A DNA stretch of 64,000 bases, taken from contig NZ_CVRB01000001.1 in the NCBI RefSeq assembly GCF_001048695.1, positions 620,001 through 684,000 on the forward strand, given 5' to 3'. The notes under the pieces were generated by a model. The model saw only the letters and a program-made list of their open reading frames with translations, searched no databases and had not been told where the DNA came from. Positions 53,051 to 61,633 of the stretch are shown here, one piece after another. A program made the translations under genes and the position numbers. This DNA comes from Neobacillus massiliamazoniensis. GTDB taxonomy: Bacteria; Bacillota; Bacilli; Bacillales; Cytobacillaceae. The first letter of the stretch is position 1. The number at the start of each line of letters is the position of its first letter.

Positions 53051-53449
53051 AGTGTTAACCCTTCCGGCCTTATGGAAGTAACCTATTTTGTTAGTTATTT
53101 ACTTTAATATTTTTTGAAGAGGAATAATTTATTTACCACTATATTCTATTAATATCATATTCATCATCCTTCCTGCGACAAGGTCAATACCGATTATCCT
53201 GAAAAAGTAAAATGAATGTAAATTATAAACTTAGGCAGAATATAATTGCTTTTCAAACATAGATTAATTATTGGAAATTTCAAAGAGATTAATAGGAGAC
53301 ATAGATTTCTGTAAGACAAACTGAATGTGAGTGGTCTTTGGTCAGGTTCTGGAAAAGGAAAGGTGTCTTGGAGAATGAATCAGGCTATTTAGATGGACAG
53401 TTAATTGTGGTCCTTCTTTAATCGTTAGCACAGGAAGGAGACTAAGGCT
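53051..53449. other. Left arm of insert
   Basis: About 400 bp without a credible gene; the probable promoter and leader of the propeller-metalloprotease gene. AAGGAGAC precedes its ATG. Confidence 0.4.
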
Positions 53450-55150
53450 ATGGCAATAAAGAAGAGTGATTTTGATGGTGACGGGATCGCAGAAATTCCG
53501 GTCACAAGTCCGTGGGGCATCGGTATTTTGAAACTCTCTGGAAATACCCTTTCCGCCCCTACGATGGCACCGAACGGAACACGATTTGGCGACTGGCTTC
53601 TAAATACTGCGGATAACCGGTTTGACCTGATGGCAGATTTTGATGGTGACGGCAAAACCGAGTTACTAGTCACAAGTCCGTGGGGGATAGGTGTTTTGAA
53701 ACAATCCGGAAATACTCTTTCCTCCCCCATGATAGCACCAAATGGGACCCGCTTCGGCGGATGGCTTCTTAACACAACTGATAACCGTTTTGGACCAGTG
53801 GGTGACTTTGACGGCGACGGAAAAACAGAAATTTTGGTTACTAGCCCGTGGGGGATTGGTATTTTCAAGCTCTCAGGGAATACGTTTACTGTACTTATGA
53901 TGGCGGAGAATGGGACACGATTTGGCAGCTGGCAACTCAGCACCGCTGACAACCGTTTTAGCCCTGTGGGAGATGTTGACGGCGACGGAAAAACGGAAAT
54001 TTTGGTTACTAGCCCGTGGGGGATTGGTATTCTTAAACTATCAGGAAATACACTCATTTCGCTCATGGCGGCACCAAACGGGACGAGATTAGGTGGATGG
54101 CTGCTCAACACCGGTGACAATCATTTACATACACTTGCGGATCTTGACGGCGACGGCAAGGATGAGATTGTGATATCCAGCCCATGGGGGATTGGTATTC
54201 TTAAACTATCAGGAAATACACTCATTTCTCCTATGATGGCACCTAACGGCACTCGTTTCGGTGGATGGTTGCTTAACACACTCGACAATCGAGTGGGACC
54301 CGCAGCGGATTTTGACGGGGATGGGAAGGCTGAATTGTTTATCTCCAGTCCATGGGGGATTGGTATTCTTAAACTGGCGGGAAACACGTTCAACGTGGCG
54401 ATGTTAGCACCGAACGGCACTCGTTTCGGCGGATGGTTGCTCAACACCGCTGATAACCATTTTGACAACCTAGCAGATTTCACCGGTGATGGAAAGATAG
54501 ACATCCTGGTCACTAGCCCATGGGGGATTGGCATCTTTCGTTTTGAAGGGAACACGATCAATGTACCGATGATGAAGCCGAACGGCACTCGTTTCGGGAA
54601 TTGGCTACTCAACACCGGTGATAATCGCTTCGAACTTGGAGAGCAAACCGTACGCCTCCACATCAAGATTCTTACCAACCCTACCATCTCGATTGACCGT
54701 ATGATTGTTGCAATGCAGCAAGTCTACGAGTCAGTGGGGATCCGCGTACACCGAGTCAGTACCGAGACCCTCAACCTGCCTACGCTCAACACCGTGGACG
54801 TTGGGGGGTGTACCATGGGCACAGTTACGCCGGAGCAAACTCAGCTCTTCGCCAACCGCAATAATGCTTGGGGCAGCGATGTGGTGGTGTACTTTGTGCT
54901 CTCAACGAATCCACCGTACAACGGCTGCGCTGCGTACCCTCCGGGACAGCCCGGAGCAGTGGTCGCTCAAATCGCCACCGTGTGGACAATAGCACACGAA
55001 GTTGGGCACGTCCTAGGCCTGAAACATGTTTCCGATAATAATCGTTTGATGACTGGAAATGGTACAGCGAATATTACTAATCCTCCGCCTGATCTGATTT
55101 CCACGGAAGTAAATACAATGAGGGCGAGCACATTGACATTTGAAACCTAA
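53450..55150 (+). CDS. Seven-repeat FG-GAP-like propeller protein with C-terminal zincin protease
   Basis: A 566-aa protein without a signal peptide. Seven repeats of exactly 56 residues (from residues ~20, 76, 132, 188, 244, 300, 356) carry the motif SPWGIGILKLSGNT, NGTRFGGWLLNT and Ca-binding-like DFDGDGKTE; this predicts a seven-bladed beta-propeller like FG-GAP/integrin domains. Residues ~405-566 form a metallopeptidase with HEVGHVLGLKH (516-526) and a following LMTG Met-turn candidate. Repeats are also visible in the DNA (168-bp period). GC content is high for this genome, suggesting acquisition. It is coupled to a HEAT-like gene. Target unknown. Confidence 0.82.
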   Translation: MAIKKSDFDGDGIAEIPVTSPWGIGILKLSGNTLSAPTMAPNGTRFGDWLLNTADNRFDLMADFDGDGKTELLVTSPWGIGVLKQSGNTLSSPMIAPNGTRFGGWLLNTTDNRFGPVGDFDGDGKTEILVTSPWGIGIFKLSGNTFTVLMMAENGTRFGSWQLSTADNRFSPVGDVDGDGKTEILVTSPWGIGILKLSGNTLISLMAAPNGTRLGGWLLNTGDNHLHTLADLDGDGKDEIVISSPWGIGILKLSGNTLISPMMAPNGTRFGGWLLNTLDNRVGPAADFDGDGKAELFISSPWGIGILKLAGNTFNVAMLAPNGTRFGGWLLNTADNHFDNLADFTGDGKIDILVTSPWGIGIFRFEGNTINVPMMKPNGTRFGNWLLNTGDNRFELGEQTVRLHIKILTNPTISIDRMIVAMQQVYESVGIRVHRVSTETLNLPTLNTVDVGGCTMGTVTPEQTQLFANRNNAWGSDVVVYFVLSTNPPYNGCAAYPPGQPGAVVAQIATVWTIAHEVGHVLGLKHVSDNNRLMTGNGTANITNPPPDLISTEVNTMRASTLTFET

Positions 55151-55163
55151 GGAGGTAACTATA

Positions 55164-55631
55164 GTGATTACGATGACAGACGTTCGCGCCCGGTTGGATG
55201 CTGAGGAAGTGGACTATGAAAACGCGAAAAAACTTGGCACTGCAGCTATCCCATTTTTAATGGAATTGGTGCAAGGCCAAGACCTGGGGCTGGCATCAAA
55301 AGCTACCTACCTGGCAAGCCTGATTAACACAGAACAATCTACGACTGTGTTGGAAATGGCCGTGGCAAGAAACGAGCCAGTGCTACGAGTGGCAGCTGCC
55401 TCAGGAATCCGTAACCTTCCAGAGGTGCAAGCTGAAAGGTTACTTGATTTATTGAGTAAGGATCCGGATGCGGGGATCCGTAAAGTTGTGCTGAAATCGG
55501 CGCAGCAGTTTAGATCTCTGGAAGTGCAGGAAAAATTACAGACTATGGCCGAGAATGATCCGGAACCGTTTGTTTGTGAGTTAGCTGGAAGCATCGTGAA
55601 AGAGATGAAAAGTAAACGGCAAGCACCATAA
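55164..55631 (+). CDS. HEAT-like repeat protein, partner of the propeller-protease
   Basis: A 155-aa soluble, all-helical protein with HEAT/PBS-type repeats: AAIPFLMELVQG, LRVAAASGIRNLPE, GIRKVVLKSAQQF and FVCELAGSIVKEMK. Start is GTG 55164; the stop of the protease gene and the site TAAGGAGG overlap, so the two are translated together. Such small HEAT proteins often scaffold or restrain partners, so a regulator or immunity role is possible but unproven. Confidence 0.72.
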   Translation: MITMTDVRARLDAEEVDYENAKKLGTAAIPFLMELVQGQDLGLASKATYLASLINTEQSTTVLEMAVARNEPVLRVAAASGIRNLPEVQAERLLDLLSKDPDAGIRKVVLKSAQQFRSLEVQEKLQTMAENDPEPFVCELAGSIVKEMKSKRQAP

Positions 55632-55725
55632 AAGAGATAAAATAAGAGAAACTGACGTACAATGAACTTGTAATGATGCCAATTGTAATGTCAAAACTCA
55701 TCATAAATGTTCAAAACAAAATAAA

Positions 55726-55760
55726 GAAAAAGACGTGTGCTAATTCACTCGTCTTTTCTT
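55726..55760. terminator. Terminator after HEAT-like gene
   Basis: AAAAGACG / CGTCTTTT stem with a 14-nt loop and T-rich flank. Confidence 0.75.
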
Positions 55761-55844
55761 ATGTCATTTTTCAAGAAAGCACCCGAACACGGAACCCTTT
55801 AGAGTAATTTCCAAAGCGTTGTTATGTTCCCTTCAAACCGCTTT

Positions 55845-56211
55845 ATCTAAGTCTCCCCGTCAACGGAACCCGTTAGAACCGTACCCGTGGTTTCATTTAA
55901 TAAAAAGTCGGACGGGTCCTTACCGTATAAATACAATCGATGCATTGGTCTTGTCATCGACACGTACAACAATTTGATGTCCAGGTCTACTTGTTTGTAT
56001 GGTTCTTCCATACATACAAGTAAAACGGCATCAAACTCCAGCCCTTTCGATAAATAAGAAGGTATAATCACCACATGTCCCTTCCTCATGTCTTCTTTCT
56101 CTTCTAGGTACTGAATGGGAAGATGACTTCCTTCAAGAAGTTGCTGGATTCTTTGACATTCTCTGTCGGTACGTCCAATTAATGCAATGGAGTTAAGCTC
56201 TTCCTCTTTGA
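55845..56211. repeat. Direct repeat, right copy (3' end of intact helD)
   Basis: Partner of 52684-53050. It is the native 3' end of helD, in the same orientation, 3160 bp away. Confidence 0.92.
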
Positions 56212-58171
56212 GTGAGACAATATCTTTTTCTAGCTGTAGTTTTACCTTTTCGAGATTAGCAGGGTCAATCGTATTATAACGAGGCTTTTGACCATGTCTA
56301 ATGACGGGTTCTACTTTTGGCAAGTCTTGATCGATCAGCTTCAGGATATCATTTGCCAAATTCATAATTTCAACGGTTGTCCGGTAGCTTTTTTGTAAGG
56401 TTTGGTAGTTCGCATTTGGGAAAATATTGTTCAATACAGGTGCCCAACTATTTAATCCACGATAGGAATGAATACCCTGCGCTAAATCTCCCACGATGGT
56501 AAACAAGTCTGTTCCACAGCCTTCTTTTAATGCTGCAAATTGAAAATAACTGTAATCCTGGGCTTCATCAATGAAGATACTTCGCATTTTATATTTTTCA
56601 TCAATGCCTTCTAATTTAGCCTTCAAATAAAATAACGGAGCTAAATCCTCCAGTTCGTAAGAGCCTCTCTCAAAAATCCGCTGACAAAACTTACTTAAAA
56701 CCTTACATTCTTGATCTGAAAGAGAAGTAGAATATTTTTTCATCATTTCAGGAGAAGTCATCAGTTCCTTGTACAAGGTAAAAATATCTTTCATGATAAA
56801 CGCATCCATATATTTTTTTACAGCAGTCTTCGATTCCTTCTCTACCTTAGCGGTTCTTTCCTTTTTCATGTCCATGAGGTCAACTACTCTTTGTTTTCTT
56901 TTTTCCGGATCCAACCGCCTGCTATAAAGAGCCCGATCTAAAGTTTCTTCATATTTAGTGTTGAGTTTTGTTAGTATGATCGATTTCTTCCTTTTCAAAT
57001 CATCTTCTAACAAGGATTTGATTTTTCCCAGTCTTTTATAGATTGGTAAGTAAGTATATTCTTTTAAAAATAGTCTACTGAGTTTTTTCCCCTTTAGGAG
57101 AATAGATTTTTCAACAATAAAATCAGCTTCAGGGGCAAGTTTGATTTCCAAGTCTTTTATATAACAATCGATTAGTTCCTTAAATTCGAGCGAACCCTTA
57201 TAACTGGACACCCATTGAATGGACTTGGATTTTCCTTTCCCTTCAATTAGTTTCATCAGCTTAGAATTAGGTGAAAATAGTTTTATTTTCTGCTCTAAGG
57301 AGCTTCTCATAAAATCAATAAAGGTCGTTTGATTAATTTTGTTGACCCCAAGTTCAGGTAAGACGGCTGATATATAATCAATAAACAGTCGGTTTGGTGC
57401 GAGAATCATTAATTTTTCTGGAGGAAATTGATAACCTAAGGAATAGAGAAAGTAGGATATTCTATGGAGTGCGATGGTTGTCTTCCCGCTTCCCGCGGCC
57501 CCTTGAACGATAATAGGGTGTTTCAGTGATGCTCGGATCACTTCATTTTGTTCATTTTGAATGGTAGAAACGATTTCTGTTAAACGATTGTCCGCTTTAC
57601 CTGACAATGATTTCTGCAAAAGTTCATCGTGTGTGGTTAAATCGATGTCTCTAATTTCTTTTAATAATCCATCGATAATTTCATACTGCCTTTTTAATGA
57701 TAAGTAACCGGTTTGTGTTTCCCCATACGCTTCATAAGAAACATTCCCTAGTCGACCGTCATAGTACACATTGGCAATTGGTGACCTCCAATCCACGATA
57801 ATGGGCTGTTGTGTCACACGGTCAAACAATGATACCTTGCCAATGTACAAAATTTCTTCTTTTTCAATGCTATCGTTCGTAAAATCAATCCTTGAAAAAT
57901 AAGGTTTGCCAATCACGCTTTCCAACCTTTTCAGTTCACTTTCAGCTAATTCCAGAAAACTTGCATTCGCGAGGAGGTCCAAGTAACTTCCGCTACTTTC
58001 TTTAGAGTCTAGATTAGCAAACGCCTGTTTCATATTATCAACAAAAAATTCTTTATTCCCCTTAGAAATATCCAAAACTGTCCGGATATATTCCTTTGTA
58101 AACTCTAAACGCTCCACTTCTGTTTGATAATCTTTATGGTCACGGACTGACGCTTGATCTTTGGCACTCAT
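55847..58171 (-). CDS. helD: RNA polymerase recycling ATPase HelD
   Basis: A 774-aa UvrD/Rep-like superfamily 1 ATPase that removes stalled RNA polymerase from DNA. Walker A is GAAGSGKTT (residues 224-232), Walker B IFIDEAQDYSYFQ, with later motifs QKSYRTTVEIMN and SYLSKGLEFDAVLL. The N-terminal coiled arm (~1-100) enters the polymerase secondary channel and a middle Lys/Glu-rich insertion (~300-470) is HelD-specific. The length equals B. subtilis HelD. The last 119 residues are duplicated at 52687-53046. Confidence 0.93.
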   Translation of the reverse strand: MSAKDQASVRDHKDYQTEVERLEFTKEYIRTVLDISKGNKEFFVDNMKQAFANLDSKESSGSYLDLLANASFLELAESELKRLESVIGKPYFSRIDFTNDSIEKEEILYIGKVSLFDRVTQQPIIVDWRSPIANVYYDGRLGNVSYEAYGETQTGYLSLKRQYEIIDGLLKEIRDIDLTTHDELLQKSLSGKADNRLTEIVSTIQNEQNEVIRASLKHPIIVQGAAGSGKTTIALHRISYFLYSLGYQFPPEKLMILAPNRLFIDYISAVLPELGVNKINQTTFIDFMRSSLEQKIKLFSPNSKLMKLIEGKGKSKSIQWVSSYKGSLEFKELIDCYIKDLEIKLAPEADFIVEKSILLKGKKLSRLFLKEYTYLPIYKRLGKIKSLLEDDLKRKKSIILTKLNTKYEETLDRALYSRRLDPEKRKQRVVDLMDMKKERTAKVEKESKTAVKKYMDAFIMKDIFTLYKELMTSPEMMKKYSTSLSDQECKVLSKFCQRIFERGSYELEDLAPLFYLKAKLEGIDEKYKMRSIFIDEAQDYSYFQFAALKEGCGTDLFTIVGDLAQGIHSYRGLNSWAPVLNNIFPNANYQTLQKSYRTTVEIMNLANDILKLIDQDLPKVEPVIRHGQKPRYNTIDPANLEKVKLQLEKDIVSLKEEELNSIALIGRTDRECQRIQQLLEGSHLPIQYLEEKEDMRKGHVVIIPSYLSKGLEFDAVLLVCMEEPYKQVDLDIKLLYVSMTRPMHRLYLYGKDPSDFLLNETTGTVLTGSVDGET

Positions 58172-58371
58172 CCTATAAACCAGTCACCTCCCAATTGAAT
58201 TATGGAAACTTGGGATAATAATTTTAACCAAAACTTTTATCATAGTCAAGTTTCTTATTAAAAATTCATGTTATTCATCTTTTTTTTAGCTTATTAAAAA
58301 AGTTATTTTATGGGAATAATAAGAAACAGGACTAGTTACTCTCCGTAATTTTAAAAAAAAGGGGTAAAAAA

Positions 58372-58812
58372 ATGAGCAAAAAAATAATTATCGCCATGAT
58401 GGGAACACTATTAGCACTAAGTCTTGCTGGTTGTGGAGACGCACTAAACAACAGTCAAAACAATATTCAAGCTCAAAAAATAAGTAACTCTCAACGTTCT
58501 TTAACTGCCCCCTTCTCAGATTTGCTTTATGGATTTACTGCCATTGAGAAATATGTAGCAAATGGCGATTATGAGTCTGCAACCACTCTAACAAATAACC
58601 TTTATGATGAATTTCACGACGCTATTCTTCCTCCATTAGCAGCAAAAAAGGGCAAAACCTATGCGGAAAAAATGGACAGAAAATACGATGAGCTACAAGA
58701 GGCCATTTCAAACAAGGATCAATCCAAAATTACAGAACTCATCAAAGAAAATCGAAATAATCTTAAAACCATTGCTCCCATTTTGGGCGTTTCAGTCATT
58801 TCATCAGAATAG
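58372..58812 (+). CDS. Hypothetical lipoprotein
   Basis: A 146-aa secreted lipoprotein. Signal peptide with lipobox LSLAGC (Cys21), then a Gln/Asn-rich linker and a helical domain (residues ~45-146). No family recognised. Start ATG follows AAGGGGT. Confidence 0.72.
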   Translation: MSKKIIIAMMGTLLALSLAGCGDALNNSQNNIQAQKISNSQRSLTAPFSDLLYGFTAIEKYVANGDYESATTLTNNLYDEFHDAILPPLAAKKGKTYAEKMDRKYDELQEAISNKDQSKITELIKENRNNLKTIAPILGVSVISSE

Positions 58813-58904
58813 TTATGATGCACCGCGAAGAAATCAGCATCAAGGATAAATAAAAGAACATTTAAAGAGTATGATTCAATGCTCAAAATGAAGGAGGAAA
58901 TCAT

Positions 58905-59138
58905 ATGGGAAGCTTAAGCGTAAGATTGACAATTGTGGAGTTGGTTATCGGAATTCTGATTCTGGTTTATGAATTTTTCACTGGACACCCATGGACAGCT
59001 GATGGAATACCGTGGACAATGGATGAAAATTTTCATTTTAACCTCGCACTTGGGTTTTTTACTGCCGCTGGATTCACCTTTATATTAGGTGCCATTATTG
59101 GTTCTGTCCAAAGCAGAGATCATTCAACCAAAAGATAA
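58905..59138 (+). CDS. Small membrane protein
   Basis: A 77-aa protein with two hydrophobic helices (residues ~7-27 and 45-68) and a Trp/Pro-rich loop (GHPWTADGIPWTMDENFHF). Start ATG follows AAGGAGGA. No family recognised. Confidence 0.68.
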   Translation: MGSLSVRLTIVELVIGILILVYEFFTGHPWTADGIPWTMDENFHFNLALGFFTAAGFTFILGAIIGSVQSRDHSTKR

Positions 59139-59144
59139 TCATAA

Positions 59145-59341
59145 GAAAAGCGGAAGCGCCTTGGTCAGCCCCGACAAGCATAAGACGCTCCCAAAAAGAA
59201 GGCGCTTTTTGCCTTCGTTTTGGGAGTGGCTTATGACCTCGAGGGGCTAGGCGCTCCGCCGAAAAACTTACGTTTTTCGGCGTGCGAGGTATCGCTTTCG
59301 AAGCTTACTCTTATGGAGCTAGACAATTCTCGAAGTTAAAA
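59145..59341. repeat. Large dispersed intergenic repeat (~190 bp)
   Basis: Begins AAAGCGGAAGCGCCTTGGTC and ends near AATTCTCGAAG. It contains several hairpins (AGGCGC / GCGCCT, GCCGAAAAACTTACGTTTTTCGGC, CCCAAAAAG / CGTTTTGGG). Its GC content is above the background. The opening AAGCGGAAGCGCC word resembles dispersed elements I recall from Bacillus genomes. Confidence 0.65.
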
Positions 59342-59509
59342 TTCTTATCCATCTAAGAAAAAAATTGATTGCCATGTAAATTGAATAACTACTTACATTT
59401 CACCTCATACTGAATGGTAACCAGCCTCTATCCTACTCTAGAAGCTGGTTTCTCGTCCTATTGTAGAAAAGTTCAGGGTTTAAAATCGTTTTATAAAAGG
59501 GTGATAAAA

Positions 59510-59611
59510 ATGAATGCGGAAGCGATTTATTATACTGTTACCTATATCGGCTTATTTGCTGCAGCGCTCGGGATATCCTCATTTATGTATTATAAAATGA
59601 TGACGGAATAA
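59510..59611 (+). CDS. 33-aa single-helix membrane microprotein
   Basis: MNAEAIYYTVTYIGLFAAAL plus GISSFMYYKMMTE, one transmembrane helix. Start ATG 59510 follows AAAGGGTG with good spacing. The stop codon lies in the first bases of the triple repeat array. Size and position near the cyo-ctaB operon recall the tiny accessory subunits of terminal oxidases (CydS/CydX-type), but this is speculation. Confidence 0.55.
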   Translation: MNAEAIYYTVTYIGLFAAALGISSFMYYKMMTE

Positions 59612-59998
59612 AGTGAAACTTCCATCAGTGGGGGGAGCTTTATCCCCCACTGATGGTTAGTTGAACCAATCGGGCTTTTACGGGCAGTTATCCCCCACCT
59701 ATTTTAGGGTGGGGATCATACTGCCCGTTAATGCGGGATAAAGTGAAACTTCCATCAGTGGGGGTTTTCTTCATCCCTCGTTGATGGTTAGTTGAACCAT
59801 TCGGGCTTTTACGGGCAGTTATCCCCTACCTATTTTAGGGTAGGGATCATACTGCCCGTTAATGCGGGATAAAGTGAAACTTCCATCAGTGGGGGTTTTC
59901 TTCATCCCTCTCTGATGGTTAGTTGAACCAATCGGGCTTTTACGGGCAGTTATCCCCTACCTATTTTAAGGTGGGGATCATACTACCCGTTAATGCGG
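59606..59998. repeat. Triple tandem 131-bp repeat with two hairpins per unit
   Basis: Three adjacent units start at about 59606, 59737 and 59868 and end at 59998. Each has hairpin A (TTCCATCAGTGGGGG ... CCCACTGATGGTTAG) and hairpin B (CGGGCAGTTATCCCC ... GGGGATCATACTGCCCG). Changes between units often preserve pairing (CCCCCACC/GGTGGGG versus CCCCTACC/GGTAGGG). No spacers, so not CRISPR. Confidence 0.9.
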
Positions 59999-60065
59999 GA
60001 TAAAAATGTTCCATTCCCAAGTATCAAAGTCTCGAGACTGCATCTGAAAATTGAAAAACTAGAGT

Positions 60066-60104
60066 AAAAAAGGGCTTTGCTTGTTAATCCAGCAAAGCCC
60101 TTTA
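60066..60104 (-). terminator. Terminator of cyo-ctaB operon
   Basis: Minus strand AAAGGGCTTTGCT / AGCAAAGCCCTTT with a 9-nt loop and T-run. Confidence 0.9.
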
Positions 60105-60140
60105 GCCATAATCTACGTAAGAGTATATTTTTCTTATCCT

Positions 60141-60230
60141 TTATTTTTTCATCGATTTACTAAACATTACGGTGGTTATAATAAAAGTCACACCAAACAA
60201 TCCAAGTATAAGAAAAAGTCCGTAATCCAT
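60141..60230 (-). CDS. 29-aa single-helix membrane microprotein
   Basis: MDYGLFLILGLFGVTFIITT plus VMFSKSMKK: one transmembrane helix and a basic C-terminus. Start ATG 60230 follows AAGGGGTG at good spacing. It lies between ctaB and the operon terminator on the same strand, so it is probably the last gene of the cyo operon. An oxidase-assembly or small-subunit role is possible. Confidence 0.6.
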   Translation of the reverse strand: MDYGLFLILGLFGVTFIITTVMFSKSMKK

Positions 60231-60328
60231 CTTTTCACCCCTTCTTAAACTTCTACCCTTAATGGTAATATTTCACCTTCCAATTATTCCTATCCCTATC
60301 TTCCACTTTTTCAAACACAATTTTCCTT

Positions 60329-61237
60329 CTAGATGATCCCAATCACCATCGTCGAAAACAAACCTAATATATAGAACAGCGAGCAAAGAAACGTCCGTTT
60401 TGCCCAAATAAATATATGGTCCTCCTCTTTCCACATTCTCCATGTGCAATAAAGAAAAGCACTGTTAAAAATGATGGCGCCAGCAAGGTAAAAGGTATTA
60501 AAATTTCCACTTATGTATAGGACGATGGAACAAAGAAATAAAAGAGCCATATAAATAAGACTTTGCATTTTCGTTGAACGAGGCCCTTTTACGACAGGCA
60601 TCATCGGAATACCAGCCTTTGTAAATTCGTCATTCTTGTATAAGGCTAGCGCCCAAGAGTGCGGCGGAGTCCATAGAAAAATCACCATAAACATTAACCA
60701 TGCCGTAACATTTAAACTACCAGTGACGGAAGCCCATCCAATTAAAATAGGAAACGCGCCAGCCCCTCCGCCAATGACAATATTTTGAGGTGTACGACGT
60801 TTTAACCACATCGTATAAACAACGGCATAATAAAAATACCCTGCAGCATTTAATAAAGCTGTGAGAGGATTTACAAAGAAAAAAGCGATGACAACAGATA
60901 GAACACCTAATAAAATGCCAAACCTTAAAACAGATGAGGGATTGATCAGCCCTGCGGGAATGGGACGGTTTGCTGTCCGCTTCATCAAAACATCAATATC
61001 TCGGTCATACCACATGTTGATAGCCGCTGCTCCTCCAGCAGATAGCGAAGCACTCAAAAGCATCGCCAAAAGGACAAACATCGAAGGTATTCCTCTTTGT
61101 GCAACAAATGCAGCACATAGGGAAGTAAAACTAAGCATCATTAATATTTTAGGTTTCGTTACATCTATATAGGCAGAAATGGCTTGCGTCAACCGATTTA
61201 ATCGCGTTGGTGAATGCATTTCACGTACAACTGCCAC
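60329..61237 (-). CDS. ctaB: Protoheme IX farnesyltransferase (heme O synthase)
   Basis: A 302-aa UbiA-family enzyme that adds a farnesyl group to heme b to give heme O. The prenyl-diphosphate site is NMWYDRDID (Asn74, Asp78, Asp82) with MKRTANRPIP; the second aspartate region is YKNDEFTKAG. Nine hydrophobic helices are visible. It lies downstream of cyoD on the same strand, the place of cyoE in the E. coli cyoABCDE operon. Start is GTG 61237 after GAGTGAGG. Confidence 0.95.
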   Translation of the reverse strand: MAVVREMHSPTRLNRLTQAISAYIDVTKPKILMMLSFTSLCAAFVAQRGIPSMFVLLAMLLSASLSAGGAAAINMWYDRDIDVLMKRTANRPIPAGLINPSSVLRFGILLGVLSVVIAFFFVNPLTALLNAAGYFYYAVVYTMWLKRRTPQNIVIGGGAGAFPILIGWASVTGSLNVTAWLMFMVIFLWTPPHSWALALYKNDEFTKAGIPMMPVVKGPRSTKMQSLIYMALLFLCSIVLYISGNFNTFYLAGAIIFNSAFLYCTWRMWKEEDHIFIWAKRTFLCSLFYILGLFSTMVIGII

Positions 61238-61265
61238 AGATTCCTCACTCCTTTGTGCTAAATTA

Positions 61266-61306
61266 GGTGTCAGGCACCGTGGTGCCTGACATCCTTTTGG
61301 GACAGC
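61266..61306. repeat. Paired GGTGTCAGGCACC element forming a hairpin
   Basis: Two inverted copies, GGTGTCAGGCACC and GGTGCCTGACATCC, two bases apart, form a strong stem; TTTTGGGACAGCC follows. It lies between cyoD and ctaB and may lower transcription of ctaB. Confidence 0.75.
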
Positions 61307-61318
61307 CCCATCAAGTTT

Positions 61319-61633
61319 CTATTGAACCACAGAGTTAAATTCCATAATCCAAAGTGCTCCGATAACGATTGTAACAACGAAAACCAAACCTAGAACTAAT
61401 GCTACGACATTATATCTAGGTCCTTCTCCTGCACCAATGTGCATGAAGAAAAATAGCTGAATGACAAATTGCAAAACGGCTGCAATCAAAATACTGACAG
61501 TAAGTGCTGTTTTTCCCATCATATGATTCAATACAAGAACAAGCGGGATGATCGTCAAAATAATCGATAAAATGAAACCAATGACGTACGCTTTGATAGA
61601 TCCAGCATGTTCAGCGTGTTCGTGATTGGACAT
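61319..61633 (-). CDS. cyoD: Cytochrome bo3-type quinol oxidase subunit IV
   Basis: A 104-aa protein with three hydrophobic helices; GSIKAYVIGFILSIILTIIP near the start closely resembles E. coli CyoD. It assists assembly of the copper site in subunit I. Its ATG directly follows the cyoC TAA stop. Confidence 0.9.
   Translation of the reverse strand: MSNHEHAEHAGSIKAYVIGFILSIILTIIPLVLVLNHMMGKTALTVSILIAAVLQFVIQLFFFMHIGAGEGPRYNVVALVLGLVFVVTIVIGALWIMEFNSVVQ

Noticed and set aside
53500..54640. Possible CRISPR or VNTR outside a gene
   Set aside because: The 168-bp period keeps the reading frame and encodes 56-aa propeller repeats.
53425..54687. Long minus-strand open frames (231 and 188 codons) across the propeller gene
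   Set aside because: They are antisense shadows of the 168-bp repeats, rich in Pro/Ser/Val by mirror effect, and have no ribosome sites.
59606..59998. Possible CRISPR array
   Set aside because: The three units are directly adjacent, 131 bp long, with no unique spacers and no cas genes.
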